From: Solirubrobacter sp035555675
GTDB taxonomy: Bacteria; Actinomycetota; Thermoleophilia; Solirubrobacterales; Solirubrobacteraceae
Length of the DNA stretch: 64,000 bases
Direction: 5' to 3'
NCBI GenBank assembly: GCA_035555675.1
Contig: DATMGH010000004.1
Span: 1-64,000 of the forward strand
This document shows, one piece after another, positions 33,017 through 42,900 of the stretch. A program made the position numbers and the translations under genes. The notes below the pieces were generated by a model. The model was not told the origin of the DNA. It worked only from the letters and a program-made list of their open reading frames with translations, and made no database searches. The first letter of the stretch is position 1. Each line of letters begins with the position of its first letter.

Positions 33017-34492
33017 GTGATTGACGCGGTCGTCATCGGCGCCGGCCATAACGGCCTCGTGGCGGCCGCGTACCTCGCGCGCGCCGGGAAGTCCGTCCTG
33101 GTGCTCGAGCGGCGCGACCACGTCGGCGGCGCGGCGGTCTCGGAGAAGCCGTGGCCGGGCGTCGACGCCCGGCTCTCGCGCTACGCGTACCTCGTCGCGC
33201 TGCTGCCGCAGCGGATCCGCGACGAGCTGGGCCTGACGGTCGAGCTGCGGCGGCGCGCCGTCTCCTCCTACACGCCGCGCGCCGACGACGGCGGCCTGCT
33301 GGTGCGCGCGGGCGAGCCGCCGCACGCGCGCTGGGCCGAGTTCTACGCGCTGGCCGACCACGTCGCCAAAGGCGTCTGGCCGTCGCTGCTGGAGCCGCTG
33401 GTCTCGCGCGCCGAGCTGCGCGCCCGGGTGGGCGACCCCGGGGCGTGGGACGCGCTGATCGAGCGCCCGCTGGGCGAGGTCCTGGCCGCCTACTTCCCGG
33501 ACGACCTGGAGCGCGGGATCGTCGCCACGGACGCGTTGATCGGCACGTTCGCGGGCCTGGACGACGAGTCGCTGCGCCAGAACCGCTGCTTCCTCTACCA
33601 CGTGCTGCACGAGTGGGACGTCCCGGTCGGCGGCATGGGCGCGCTGACCGAGAGCCTGGCGGCAGTGGCGTGGGCCGCGGGCGCGGAGCTGCGGCTCAAC
33701 ACCGAGGTCACCGCGATCGACACCGACGGCGTCAGCGCCGAGGTGCGGTTCGACGGCGGCGCGGTGACCGCCCGCCACGTGCTCAGCAACGCCGCGCCGG
33801 CCGTGCTGGCGGGCCTGCTCGGCGAGCCCGCGCCGGACCCGCCGCCCGAAGGCGCGCAGCTCAAGCTCAACCTGCTGCTCAAGCGGCTGCCGCGGCTGCG
33901 CGACGCCGCGGTCGACCCGCGCGAGGCGTTCGCGGGCACGTTCCACGTCAACGAGTCCGCCACCCAGCTGGCACTGGCCTACGCGCAGGCTCAGCGCGGC
34001 CGTGTGCCCGCGCTGGCGCCCTGCGAGGTCTACTGCCACTCGCTCACGGACCCGTCGATCCTCGGCCCGGAGCTGCGGGCGGCGGGCGCGCAGACGCTGA
34101 CGTGCTTCGGCCTGCACATGCCCGCGCGGCTGTTCGCGGCGACGCCGGAGGAGGCCAAGGCACGGGCGATCGAGTCCACGCTGGCGTCGCTCAACAGCGT
34201 GCTGGGCGAGCCGATCGAGGACTGCCTGTGGATCGCGCCGTCGGGCGAGCCGTGCCTGGAGGCGCGCACGCCGCTGGAGCTCGAGGCCGAGCTGGCGCTG
34301 CCGGGCGGGAACATCTTCCACCGCGACCTCGCGTGGCCGTTCGCCGAGGACGAGGCCGAGGTCGGCACCTGGGGCGTCGAGACCGCGCACGCGAACGTGC
34401 GGCTGTGCGGCGCCGGCGCCCGCCGCGGCGGCGGCGTCAGCGGCATCCCGGGGCACAACGCGGCGATGAGCGTGCTCTCATGTAAAACCTGA
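33017..34492 (+). CDS. FAD-dependent oxidoreductase, phytoene-desaturase/PYROXD2-like
   Basis: A 491-residue flavoprotein. The N-terminal dinucleotide motif is AVVIGAGHNGLVAAAYLARAG, followed by VLVLERRDHVGGAA, the layout of NAD(P)/FAD-dependent phytoene-desaturase-like and PYROXD2-like enzymes. The C-terminal FAD motif is VRLCGAGARRGGGVSGIPGH. The substrate is unknown. The GTG at 33017 gives this N-terminus exactly; the TTG at 32993 lies inside the 44-nt repeat. No carotenoid genes are adjacent, so a carotenoid role is not supported. Confidence 0.8.
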   Translation: MIDAVVIGAGHNGLVAAAYLARAGKSVLVLERRDHVGGAAVSEKPWPGVDARLSRYAYLVALLPQRIRDELGLTVELRRRAVSSYTPRADDGGLLVRAGEPPHARWAEFYALADHVAKGVWPSLLEPLVSRAELRARVGDPGAWDALIERPLGEVLAAYFPDDLERGIVATDALIGTFAGLDDESLRQNRCFLYHVLHEWDVPVGGMGALTESLAAVAWAAGAELRLNTEVTAIDTDGVSAEVRFDGGAVTARHVLSNAAPAVLAGLLGEPAPDPPPEGAQLKLNLLLKRLPRLRDAAVDPREAFAGTFHVNESATQLALAYAQAQRGRVPALAPCEVYCHSLTDPSILGPELRAAGAQTLTCFGLHMPARLFAATPEEAKARAIESTLASLNSVLGEPIEDCLWIAPSGEPCLEARTPLELEAELALPGGNIFHRDLAWPFAEDEAEVGTWGVETAHANVRLCGAGARRGGGVSGIPGHNAAMSVLSCKT

Positions 34493-34505
34493 CGCTGACG
34501 TTAGG
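34488..34505. promoter_or_regulatory. MerR-type operator before the export operon
   Basis: Inverted repeat CCTGACG-CTGA-CGTTAGG (one mismatch), 18 bp, just before the MFS start at 34516 and overlapping the preceding stop. Its size and look fit operators of MerR-family regulators, and a MerR gene is second in the downstream operon. The promoter must overlap it, as is typical for MerR control. Confidence 0.6.
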
Positions 34506-34515
34506 ATCTGGTTCC

Positions 34516-35967
34516 ATGACGGTCGAACCAGCTGTCCAACACCGGCGCATCGCGGGCCTGCATCTGGAGTACAAGTGGTGGGCGCTCACGTGCACCAGCC
34601 TCGGGATGCTGCTGGCGACGATCAACTCGGGCACGCTGATCATCGCGCTGCCCGACCTCGAGCGGGCGCTCGGGACGAGCATCCTCTCGCTCGTCTGGGT
34701 GATCCTCGCCTACATGATCTCCTCGACCGTGCTGGTGCTGTTCGCCGGCCGGCTGTCGGACCTGTTCGGCCGCAAGCAGGCCTACGTCGCGGGGTTCGTG
34801 CTGTTCGCGCTGGCCTCGCTCGGCGCCGGGTTCGCCCACGACGGCACGGTGCTGATCCTCTGGCGGATCATGCAGGGCGTCGGCGGCGCGTTCCTGTTCG
34901 CCAACTCCGCCGCGCTGGTCACCGACGCGTTCCCGCGCGAGCAGCTCGGGCTGGCGATGGGCACCAACACGATGGTGGCCGCGATCGGGCTGGTGATCGG
35001 GCCGGTGCTGGGCGGCGCGCTGGTCGCGATCTCCTGGCAGTGGGTGTTCTGGTTCAACGTCCCGTTCGCGCTGCTCGGGTCGCTGTGGGCGGCGCTGGTC
35101 CTGCGCGAGCTGGCGCGGCCGGACCGCGTGCGCGGGTTCGACATCCCGGGCGTGCTGGTGTTCGTGGTCGGGCTCACCGGGCTCGTCTACGGGCTCTCGC
35201 GCGGCGGGCTGAACGGCTGGTCGGACCCGCTGACGATCGGCGGGCTCGTGGTCGGCGCCGTGCTGCTGCCGCTGTTCGTGGCGATCGAGCGCGTGCACCA
35301 CGCGCCGATGCTCGACCTGACGATCTTCGAGAACCGCCTGTTCGCCGCCGCCACCGCCGCGGCGTTCATCAACGGGCTCTCGCGCTTCGCGCTGATGTTC
35401 CTGTTCGTCTTCTACTTCCAGGGCGTCAAGGGGCAGGACCCGATCACAGCCGGCATCGAGCTGGCGCCGATGGCGATCGGGATGCTGATCGCCTCGCCGC
35501 TGGCGGGCGTCTGGGCCGACCGCCGCGGCTCGCGCGCGCTGGCCGCGCTCGGCATGTTCGTGTCCGCCATCGCGTTGGCCGGGATGACCATGCTCGACGT
35601 CCACACGGCGTACTTCTGGTCGGCGCTCTGGCTGTTCGTGGTCGGCGTCGGCTCGGGCATGTTCAATAGCCCCAACACGGCGGCGATGATGGGCACCGTG
35701 CCCGCGTACCGGCGCGGGATCGCCGCGGGCGCGCGGACCGTGCTGCAGAACACCGGCGCGGTGATCTCGATCGCGTTCGTGCTGGCGATCGTCACCTCCT
35801 CGGTGGACAAGAACACGCTGTTCGCGATCTTCTCGGGCGTCACGACCGGCCTGTCGGACGCGACGCTGGCGCCGTTCGTGTCGAACATGCACACGGCGCT
35901 GTGGGTGCTGGCGGCGACGTCGCTGGTCGGCACCGGGATCTGTCTGTTGCGGCCACGGGGAGCGTGA
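34516..35967 (+). CDS. MFS transporter, DHA2 family
   Basis: A 483-residue, 14-helix drug-proton antiporter. A positively charged N-terminus precedes helix 1 (INSGTLIIALPDLERALG); the loop GRLSDLFGRKQAYV and motif C (GLVIGPVLGGALVAISWQWVF) identify the DHA2 class. The stop overlaps the GTG of merR. It heads an operon with a MerR regulator and an ABC exporter, so it is probably induced by the toxic compounds it exports. The substrate is not evident. Confidence 0.9.
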   Translation: MTVEPAVQHRRIAGLHLEYKWWALTCTSLGMLLATINSGTLIIALPDLERALGTSILSLVWVILAYMISSTVLVLFAGRLSDLFGRKQAYVAGFVLFALASLGAGFAHDGTVLILWRIMQGVGGAFLFANSAALVTDAFPREQLGLAMGTNTMVAAIGLVIGPVLGGALVAISWQWVFWFNVPFALLGSLWAALVLRELARPDRVRGFDIPGVLVFVVGLTGLVYGLSRGGLNGWSDPLTIGGLVVGAVLLPLFVAIERVHHAPMLDLTIFENRLFAAATAAAFINGLSRFALMFLFVFYFQGVKGQDPITAGIELAPMAIGMLIASPLAGVWADRRGSRALAALGMFVSAIALAGMTMLDVHTAYFWSALWLFVVGVGSGMFNSPNTAAMMGTVPAYRRGIAAGARTVLQNTGAVISIAFVLAIVTSSVDKNTLFAIFSGVTTGLSDATLAPFVSNMHTALWVLAATSLVGTGICLLRPRGA

Positions 35968-36389
35968 GGGACGTGCGGATCGGGACGCTGGCGCGCGAGA
36001 CGGGGACGACCGTTCGGACCGTCCGCTACTACGAGGAGATCGGGCTGCTGCCCTCGTCCGAGCCGCGGGCCGCGGGCGCGCACCGCGAGTACGGGCCCGA
36101 GGACGTCGAGCGCCTGACGCTGATCCTGCGCCTGCGCGACCTGCTCGGGCTCTCGCTCGACGAGCTGCGCGACGTGATCCACGGCGAGGACGCGCGTGTG
36201 GCGCGCCGGCGCGAGTACCGCGCGACCTCCGACCCGGAGTCGCGGCGGCGGCTGCTGGCGGAGGGGCGCGCGCACACCGACCGGCTGCTGGCGCTGGTGC
36301 GCCGGCGCGCCGACGAGCTGGCCGAGTTCGAGGCCGAGCTGCGCGAGCGGCGGACCAAGCAGTCACGCAAGTTGGGCGAGCTCGTCTGA
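35964..36389 (+). CDS. MerR family transcriptional regulator
   Basis: A 141-residue regulator with the MerR winged-helix DNA-binding domain at the N-terminus (VRIGTLARETGTTVRTVRYY EEIGLLP region), then a long dimerisation helix and a C-terminal Arg/Glu-rich helix without Cys residues, so it is not a metal-binding type. The start is taken as GTG 35964, which overlaps the MFS stop; GTG 35973 is an alternative. The palindrome at 34488-34505 is its likely operator. It is coupled to the ABC genes downstream. Confidence 0.88.
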   Translation: MRDVRIGTLARETGTTVRTVRYYEEIGLLPSSEPRAAGAHREYGPEDVERLTLILRLRDLLGLSLDELRDVIHGEDARVARRREYRATSDPESRRRLLAEGRAHTDRLLALVRRRADELAEFEAELRERRTKQSRKLGELV

Positions 36390-37180
36390 TGCCCGCCGTC
36401 AGCGCCACCCGGCTGGTCGTGCGCTTCGGGACGCTGACGGCGGTCGACCACGTCTCCCTGGAGGTCGACCGCGGCGAGGTGTACGGCCTGCTCGGCCCCA
36501 ACGGCGCGGGCAAGACGACCACGCTGCGGGTGCTGACGACGCTGCTGCCGCCCGACGCGGGCTCGGCCACCGTGGCCGGCTACGACGTGGCGCGCGACGC
36601 GCTCGCGGTACGGGCGTCGATCGGGTACGTGCCGCAGGCGCTGTCGGCCGACGGCGGGCTGACCGCGGCCGAGAACCTCGACTTCTACGCGCGCGTGACC
36701 GGCGTGCCGCGGCGCGAGCGCCGCGCCCGGATCGCGGACGCGGTGGCGGCGATGGAGCTCGAGCCGATGCTCGACCGGCTCGCGCGCACGTTCTCCGGCG
36801 GGATGCTGCGGCGGCTCGAGATCGCCACCGCGCTGCTCAACCGCCCCGAGGTCCTGTTCCTGGACGAGCCGACCGTCGGCCTGGACCCGACGGCGCGCGC
36901 GCTCGTGTGGGAGCGCGTGCACGGCCTGCGCGCGGACGCCGGCACGACCGTGGTCGTCACCACCCATTTGATGGAGGAGTCCGAGCGCCACTGCGACCGG
37001 CTCGCGATCATGGACCACGGCCGGGTGGTCGAGCTCGGGTCGCCCGCCGCGCTGCTCGAGCGCCACGGCGCTCACTCGCTCGAGGACGTCTTCACCGCGG
37101 TCACCGGCGGCGAGATCGCCGAAGGAGGGAGGTTGCGCGATGTCCGCTCCCAGCGTCGCATCGCCTCGCGGCTCGGCTGA
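36389..37180 (+). CDS. ABC transporter ATP-binding protein, DrrA-like
   Basis: A 263-residue ATPase of the ABC-2 drug export type. Walker A is GPNGAGKTT, the Q loop region YVPQALSADG, the signature SGGMLRRLEIA, Walker B VLFLDEPTVGLD and the switch His TTHLM. The tail has the DrrA-like EDVFTAVTGG. The ATG overlaps the merR stop, and its own 3' end overlaps the permease gene by 41 nt, so the pair is tightly coupled. It energises export of an unknown drug or lipid with the downstream permease. Confidence 0.92.
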   Translation: MPAVSATRLVVRFGTLTAVDHVSLEVDRGEVYGLLGPNGAGKTTTLRVLTTLLPPDAGSATVAGYDVARDALAVRASIGYVPQALSADGGLTAAENLDFYARVTGVPRRERRARIADAVAAMELEPMLDRLARTFSGGMLRRLEIATALLNRPEVLFLDEPTVGLDPTARALVWERVHGLRADAGTTVVVTTHLMEESERHCDRLAIMDHGRVVELGSPAALLERHGAHSLEDVFTAVTGGEIAEGGRLRDVRSQRRIASRLG

Positions 37181-37967
37181 GCGACCGCTCGCGCTGGCGG
37201 GCGGGCCGCTGCGCCGGCTGCTCGACGGCACGTACGCGATGGCCCTGACCGAGTGGCGCAAGCTGCGCCACAACCGGATTGACCTGTTCACGCGCTCCGT
37301 CCAGCCGCTGCTGTGGCTGTTCGTGTTCGGAACCGCGATGAGCCGCCTGCGCTCGATCCCGACCGGCGGCATCGAGTACCGCGCCTACCTGGCGCCCGGC
37401 ATCCTCGCGCAGGCGGCGATGTTCATCGCGATCTTCTTCGGCCTGGCCGTGATCTGGGAGCGCGACGTCGGCCAGTTGCAGCGGCTGCTGGCGACGCCGC
37501 TGCCGCGCTCGGCGATCGTGCTCGGCAAGGCCTCGGGCGCGGCCACGCGGGCGCTGGTGCAGGCGGCGATGCTGCTGACCGTGGTGGCGATCGCCGGGAT
37601 CGGCCTGCGCTGGACGGTCACCGGCGTGCTCGGTGCGCTGGTGCTGCTCGCGATCGGCACCGGCGCGTTCGCGTGCCTGTCGATGGCGATCGCGTCGACC
37701 GTCAAGGAGCGCGAGCGCTTCATGGGCATCGGCCAGCTGGTGATGATGCCGCTGTTCTTCGCGTCCTCCGCGCTGTACCCGCTGGCGATCATGCCGGGCT
37801 GGCTGCACGCGGTCGCGCTGGTCAATCCGCTCACCTATGAGGTCGAGGGTTTGCGGGCGTTTCTGCTCGGCGGCGGACATCCGTGGCTCGACGTGCTGAT
37901 CTGCACGGGCTGGCTGGTGGCGCTCGGCTGCACGGCCACGGTCGCGTATCCCCGGGCGATCCTGTAG
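37140..37967 (+). CDS. ABC-2 type permease, DrrB-like
   Basis: A 275-residue membrane protein with six predicted helices, pairing with the preceding ATPase. It shows the ABC-2 features: an N-terminal amphipathic stretch (EWRKLRHNRIDLFTRSVQP), helix pairs, and a conserved LYPLAIMPGWLHAVALVNPLT region before the last helix. The ATG at 37140 lies inside the ATPase gene behind a purine-rich GAAGGAGGGAGG ribosome site. Last gene of the MerR-controlled export operon. Confidence 0.9.
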   Translation: MSAPSVASPRGSAERPLALAGGPLRRLLDGTYAMALTEWRKLRHNRIDLFTRSVQPLLWLFVFGTAMSRLRSIPTGGIEYRAYLAPGILAQAAMFIAIFFGLAVIWERDVGQLQRLLATPLPRSAIVLGKASGAATRALVQAAMLLTVVAIAGIGLRWTVTGVLGALVLLAIGTGAFACLSMAIASTVKERERFMGIGQLVMMPLFFASSALYPLAIMPGWLHAVALVNPLTYEVEGLRAFLLGGGHPWLDVLICTGWLVALGCTATVAYPRAIL

Positions 37968-38002
37968 CGCTCGACCTGGGCGCTGCTACCATCCGGCCCC
38001 GT

Positions 38003-38398
38003 ATGCCGACGACGTCCCAGCTGGTCCGCAAGGGCCGCAACCCGAAGACGAAGAAGCTCGCCACCCCCGGCTTGAAGTCCGGCAAGGGCCGCAAGAAGAA
38101 GGTGGCCGCGCCTCAGCGTCGCGGCGTCTGCACCCGCGTCTACACCACCACGCCCAAGAAGCCGAACTCGGCTCTGCGCAAGGTGGCCCGCGTGCGGCTG
38201 ACGAACTCGATGGAAGTCACGGTGTACATCCCCGGCGAGGGCCACAACCTGCAGGAGCACTCCGTCGTGCTCGTGCGCGGTGGCCGCGTCAAGGACCTTC
38301 CGGGCGTGCGTTACAAGGTCGTTCGCGGCACGCTCGATGCCGCCGGCGTCTCGGATCGCAAGAAGGCCCGGTCCCAGTACGGAGTGAAGGCGAAGTAA
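38003..38398 (+). CDS. rpsL: 30S ribosomal protein S12
   Basis: S12 sits at the decoding centre. It is 131 residues, with TTTPKKPNSALRKVARV and VKDLPGVRYKVVRG, keeping the Lys residues whose mutation gives streptomycin resistance, so a sensitive-type S12 is predicted. The ATG at 38003 gives MPTTSQLVRKGR; the upstream in-frame codons overlap the ABC permease end and are not S12-like. No ribosome site is visible, and a TACCAT box lies 11 nt upstream, so a very short or absent leader is possible. Its stop overlaps the rpsG start. Confidence 0.97.
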   Translation: MPTTSQLVRKGRNPKTKKLATPGLKSGKGRKKKVAAPQRRGVCTRVYTTTPKKPNSALRKVARVRLTNSMEVTVYIPGEGHNLQEHSVVLVRGGRVKDLPGVRYKVVRGTLDAAGVSDRKKARSQYGVKAK

Positions 38399-38868
38399 TG
38401 CCGCGTCGCGCAGCCGCAGGGCGCCGGACCATCGATCCGGACCCCGTTCACCGCTCCAAGCTCGTCCAGCAGGTCATCAACAAGGTGATGCTGGACGGCA
38501 AGAAGTCCACCGCCGAGCGCATCGTGTACGACGCGCTGGCGATTCTCGCCGAGCGTACGGGCAAGGATGCGGTGGAGGCGCTGGAGACGTCGATCAAGGC
38601 GCTCACGCCGGTGCTCGAGGTCCGCTCCCGCCGCGTCGGCGGCGCGACCTACCAGGTGCCGGTCGAGGTGCCCGCGCCCCGCGCGCGCACGCTCGCCGTC
38701 CGCTGGCTGGTCGAGTTCTCGCGCAACCGCCGCGAGAAGTCGATGGCGCAGCGCCTGGCCAACGAGCTGCTGGACGCGCAGTCCCAGCAGGGCGGCGCCT
38801 ACAAGCGCAAGGACGACATCTTCCGCATGGCGCAGGCCAACAAGGCCTTCGCGCACTACCGCTGGTAG
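38398..38868 (+). CDS. rpsG: 30S ribosomal protein S7
   Basis: Primary 16S rRNA-binding protein that organises the 30S head. It is 156 residues, the usual length, with RRAAAGRRTIDPDP at the N-terminus and the KSMAQRLANELLDA and AQANKAFAHYRW features. Start ATG 38398 shares a base with the rpsL stop. In most genomes fusA follows directly; here an element of the ATCATCC family and about 16 kb of other genes intervene. Confidence 0.97.
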   Translation: MPRRAAAGRRTIDPDPVHRSKLVQQVINKVMLDGKKSTAERIVYDALAILAERTGKDAVEALETSIKALTPVLEVRSRRVGGATYQVPVEVPAPRARTLAVRWLVEFSRNRREKSMAQRLANELLDAQSQQGGAYKRKDDIFRMAQANKAFAHYRW

Positions 38869-38873
38869 TTGAC

Positions 38874-38909
38874 GGCGGGGCAGCCCCCGCCCCGCCCGAT
38901 CATCCAGCC
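38874..38909 (+). repeat. ATCATCC interspersed element, copy B, with hairpin
   Basis: Begins 6 nt after the rpsG stop. A perfect 8-bp stem (GGCGGGGC, 7-nt loop, GCCCCGCC) is followed by CGATCATCC and AGCCT. It may serve as the terminator of rpsL-rpsG. Related copies follow fabF, tuf and rplC. Confidence 0.65.
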
Positions 38910-38973
38910 TCAAGCGGCGCTCGCCAGCGCCCGAGCGCGTTTCTCGCCCGCCGACCCTGGATACTGCAGGGGG

Positions 38974-39909
38974 ATGCGGGCGATTGCCGTTAAGGAGTGG
39001 GGTGGACGCGACCGGCTCGAGCTGCTCGAGGTCGAGCCGCCGCCGGTCGCGCCGGACGGCGTGCTGGTGCGCGTCCGCGCGGCCGCGCTGAACCCGGTCG
39101 ACTACAAGGTCCGCGAGGGGTACCTGGCCGGCCTGTTCCCGTACCACTTCCCGGTCATCCTGGGCTGGGACGCGGCGGGGACCGTCGAGCGGGTCGGCCC
39201 CGCGGTCACGTGGTTCAAGCCCGGCGACCGCGTCTACGGCTACTGCCGCCGGCAGGACCTGCAGTACGGGACCTACGCGGAGCTCACGAGCGTTCCCGAG
39301 GGCTACGTCGCCCACATGCCGCCGGAGCTGTCGTTCGAGGCGGCGGCGGCGCTCCCGCTCGCGGGGCTGGTGTCGCACCAGTCGCTCGAGCGGCTCGGGC
39401 TGCGCGGCGGCGAGTCGCTGTACCTGACCGGCGGTGCCGGCGGCGTCGGCCACCTCGCGATCCAGCTCGCGCGTGCCCGCGGCGCACGAGTGATCGCGTC
39501 CGGCTCGCCTCAGAGCCACGACTTCATCCGCTCGCTCGGCGCCGAGCCGGTCGACTACGCCGACCCGGAGCTGGCCGCGCGCGTGCGCGAGCTCACCGAC
39601 GGCGGGGCGGACGCGGCGTTCGACCTCTTCGGCGGCGCGGTGCAGGAGCAGGCGTTCGCGGCCCTGCGCCGGGGCGGCCGGCTGGTCTCGATCGCGACGC
39701 CGCCGGAGCCGCGCGAGCACGTCGAGACCGGGTACGTCTTCGTGCGCCCGTCGGGCTACGACCTCGGCGAGGTGATCACCCCGCTGGTCAACGACGGCGG
39801 GCTGGTCGCGCACGTCTCCGGGACGTACCCGCTCGAGCAGGTCGCCGCCGCCCACGAACGGCTCGAAGGCGGGCACGTACGCGGCAAGCTGGTGCTGACG
39901 GTCGCGTAG
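38974..39909 (+). CDS. NADPH:quinone-reductase-like medium-chain dehydrogenase
   Basis: A 311-residue zinc-free MDR protein, probably an NADPH-dependent quinone or enone reductase. The N-terminal GroES-like fold shows AAALNPVDYKVREG, and the cofactor motif is GGAGGVGHLAIQLARA; the zinc ligands of alcohol dehydrogenases are absent. The ATG at 38974 is chosen because MRAIAVKEWGG is the family N-terminus; the frame open from 38869 contains the repeat element and is not conserved. Monocistronic, between the rpsG hairpin and the fourth peptidase gene. Confidence 0.85.
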   Translation: MRAIAVKEWGGRDRLELLEVEPPPVAPDGVLVRVRAAALNPVDYKVREGYLAGLFPYHFPVILGWDAAGTVERVGPAVTWFKPGDRVYGYCRRQDLQYGTYAELTSVPEGYVAHMPPELSFEAAAALPLAGLVSHQSLERLGLRGGESLYLTGGAGGVGHLAIQLARARGARVIASGSPQSHDFIRSLGAEPVDYADPELAARVRELTDGGADAAFDLFGGAVQEQAFAALRRGGRLVSIATPPEPREHVETGYVFVRPSGYDLGEVITPLVNDGGLVAHVSGTYPLEQVAAAHERLEGGHVRGKLVLTVA

Positions 39910-39925
39910 ACCGCGCGGTTCCCGG

Positions 39926-39954
39926 TTGGCGGTTCCTCATCGCTCATGTACTGT
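39926..39954 (+). promoter_or_regulatory. Sigma-70-type promoter for M14 peptidase 4
   Basis: TTGGCG, a 17-nt spacer, then TACTGT, placed 30 nt before the ATG at 39984 in a short intergenic region. It is the best -35/-10 pair seen in the window; predicted transcription would start near 39961. Confidence 0.5.
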
Positions 39955-39983
39955 CGCTGCCCTACCGGGAAGGGGGCACATTG

Positions 39984-42900
39984 ATGAGGGTGTCTGCGAT
40001 TGCGGCGACGGCGCTGGCGGTGGGTCTCGGGGCCGCCGCACCGGCGGGTGCCGCGCCGAAGCAGCTGGAGCCGCTCAACCAGTACACGGTGCGCGGCGGC
40101 GACCCGTCGGTGCTCGGCGGGCTCGGGTACGACGTGACCGAGGGCGGCGGCGCGAGCGGGCACGGCATCGTGGCCACGCCCGCGCAGGCGGCCGCGCTGC
40201 GCGCGAAGGGCTTCACGGTGACCGCGCCGTACGGCGAGGCCAAGGCCAAGCGCGCGGCGCCGCCCAACCCGCTGGCCGACCCGGCCTACGGCTACGACGT
40301 CTTCCGCCCGTGGTCGCTCAAGCCGGCGCCGTGCCCGGGCACGTGCTCGGGCGCCGTGGACGCCGCGGGCCAGCCGGTCAACCTGCAGACCTGGTACGAG
40401 CAGCAGCGCGCCGCGCACCCGGGCCTGGTCAAGAAGGTCGTGTACGGGAAATCGCGCTTCGGGCAGGACCTGGTCGCCTACAAGGTCAGCGCCGACGCGC
40501 ACGCCCTGGCCGACGGCGCCAAGCCGGTCGTCTGGTACGAGACCACCCAGCACGCGCGCGAGTGGATCGCGACCGAGGTCGGGCGGCGGCTGTTCGCCTA
40601 CGTGCTCGCGCACGCCACGGACGCCGCGACCGACGTCCCCGCGGTGCTGGCCGGCACCGAGCTGTGGTTCGTGCCGGTGGTCAACGTCGACGGCTACGAC
40701 TACACGTTCCAGAACAAGAACACGCGCCTGTGGCGCAAGAACCTGGCCGACAACGACGGCGACGACCAGATCACGGCCAAGGACGGCGTCGACACCAACC
40801 GCAACTGGGCCGAGAAGTGGCGCTACGACCAGGAGGGCGCGTCGGACGCGTTCGACAGCGAGACCTACCGCGGCGCCGCGGCCCAGTCCGAGCCCGAGGT
40901 GAGCGCGCTGGACGCCCTGATCGGGCGGCTGAAGCCGAAGCTCCTGCTCGACTACCACTCCTACGGGCCGCTGATCCTCTACCCCGAGGGCTGGCAGGTG
41001 GAGACGCCGAGCACCGACACGCCGGCGACCGCCGCGCTGGCCGGCGTCGACGACGACCATCCGGCGATCGCGGGCTTCGACCCCGACGTCTCCGGCGAGC
41101 TCTACACCACCAACGGCGACGTCACCGACCACGCGTACAACCGCTACGGCACGCTGGCGTACACCGTCGAGCTCGAGCCGGGCAGCGGGCCCGGCGTCGG
41201 CGGCACGGTCGCCGGGCCGGACGCCTTCAGCCCGGGCGGCTTCGTGTTCCAGGACAGCGAGGCGGCGGTCGAGGAGCAGTTCCAGCGCAACCTGGGCTTC
41301 GCGCTCGACCTGGCGCGCTCGGCGCCGCACCCGGGCCGCCCCACCTCGCACCTGGGCAACGTCGCGCCCGACTTCGAGGTCAGCGCGTTCAAGTTCTCGT
41401 ACGGCGACCCGCAGGTGGTCGAGGTCAACGCGAACCGCGACCTCGGGCCGGTCGAGGTGCAGTGGCGGGTCGGCGACGGCCCGGTCCACCGCGCGCCGAC
41501 GACCGAGTTCAAGGGCGGCGAGCGCTACGACCCGCCCGGCGTCTACTACCACAAGCTGCGCGGCACGGTGACCGGGTTCGGCGCGGGCGACCGCGTGGAG
41601 GTGTGGTTCACGGCCGGCAGCCACACCTCGTCGGCGTTCACGTTCACGGCCGAGAAGTCGAAGGCCGGCGACGTGCTCGTGCTCGCGGCCGAGGACTACA
41701 CCGGCAACACGGACCTGCTCGGCCGCGGTCCGCACCCCGGGCCGGAGTACCTCGGCGCCTACACCCAGGCCCTGCAGGATCTGGGCGTGGCGTTCGACGT
41801 CTACGACGTGGACGCGCACGCCCGTACAGCGCCGGACCCGCTCGGCGTGCTCGGGCACTACAAGAGCGTGATCTGGTACACGGGCGACGACGTCTATGTG
41901 CGCGAGCCGACCCAGCCCGCCGGTACCGGCAACTCGAAGCTGATGGACGACGAGGTGATGGCCGTCCGCGACTACCTCAACGAGGGCGGGACGGCGCTCA
42001 TCACCGGCCAGCAGGCGCTCGCGGGCGCGTGGCTGGAGTTCCTCTACAACCCGCTGGGCGCACCGCCGAACCCGTTCTGCAAGTCCAACAACACGCAGGG
42101 CCAGGACGACGCGGACGACCCGCCCGGGCAGTCCACGAACTGCATCATCGTGTCCAACGACTTCATCCAGTACTACCTGGGGGCCTGGATCAGCATCGTC
42201 GCGGCGACCGGCGACGAGGTCGCGACGCTGCCGTTCAAGGGCGCCGGCGGCCCGTTCGGGACCACGCCGTTCACGCTCAACGGCGCGGGCTCGGCGGACA
42301 ACCAGCAGCTGGCGCAGACGTTCGTGACGACGTCGAGCGTGCTGCCGGCGAACGAGTTCCCGCAGTTCGCGTCCGCGCCAGCGATCGGCTTCGAGCGCCC
42401 GCCGGCGTTCGATCCGCCCGAGGGCACCAAGTACGCCTACGCGGCCTCCAGCGACGAGGGCTACCAGCGCCTGCGCCGCACGATCGACCTGCGCGGGGCG
42501 GCGTCGGGGAGCCTGAAGTTCAAGTTCTCCTACGACACCGAGCAGGACTACGACTACGTGTTCGTCGAGGCGCACACCGCCGGCTCCGACGACTGGACGA
42601 CGCTGCCCGACGTCAACGGGCACACCAGCGACGACGTCGGCGGGTCGTGCGACATCGACTGGGACACGATCCACCCGTTCCTCGCCCACTACCAGACCAA
42701 CCCGACGCCGGACGAGGACTGCACGCCCACCGGCACCACGGGCGCCTGGAACGCGGCGACCGGCAACTCCGGCGGCTTCCAGGACTGGGAGGTCGATCTG
42801 TCGGCCTACGCCGGCAAGCAGGTCGAGGTCTCGATCACCTACGCGCAGGACTACGCGGCGGCCGGCCTGGGCGCGTTCGTCGACGCCGTGCAGGTCCTCA

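Noticed and set aside
33017..34492. Phytoene desaturase (crtI) assignment
   Set aside because: Fold similarity only; no other carotenoid genes are adjacent, and the general PYROXD2-like description fits as well.
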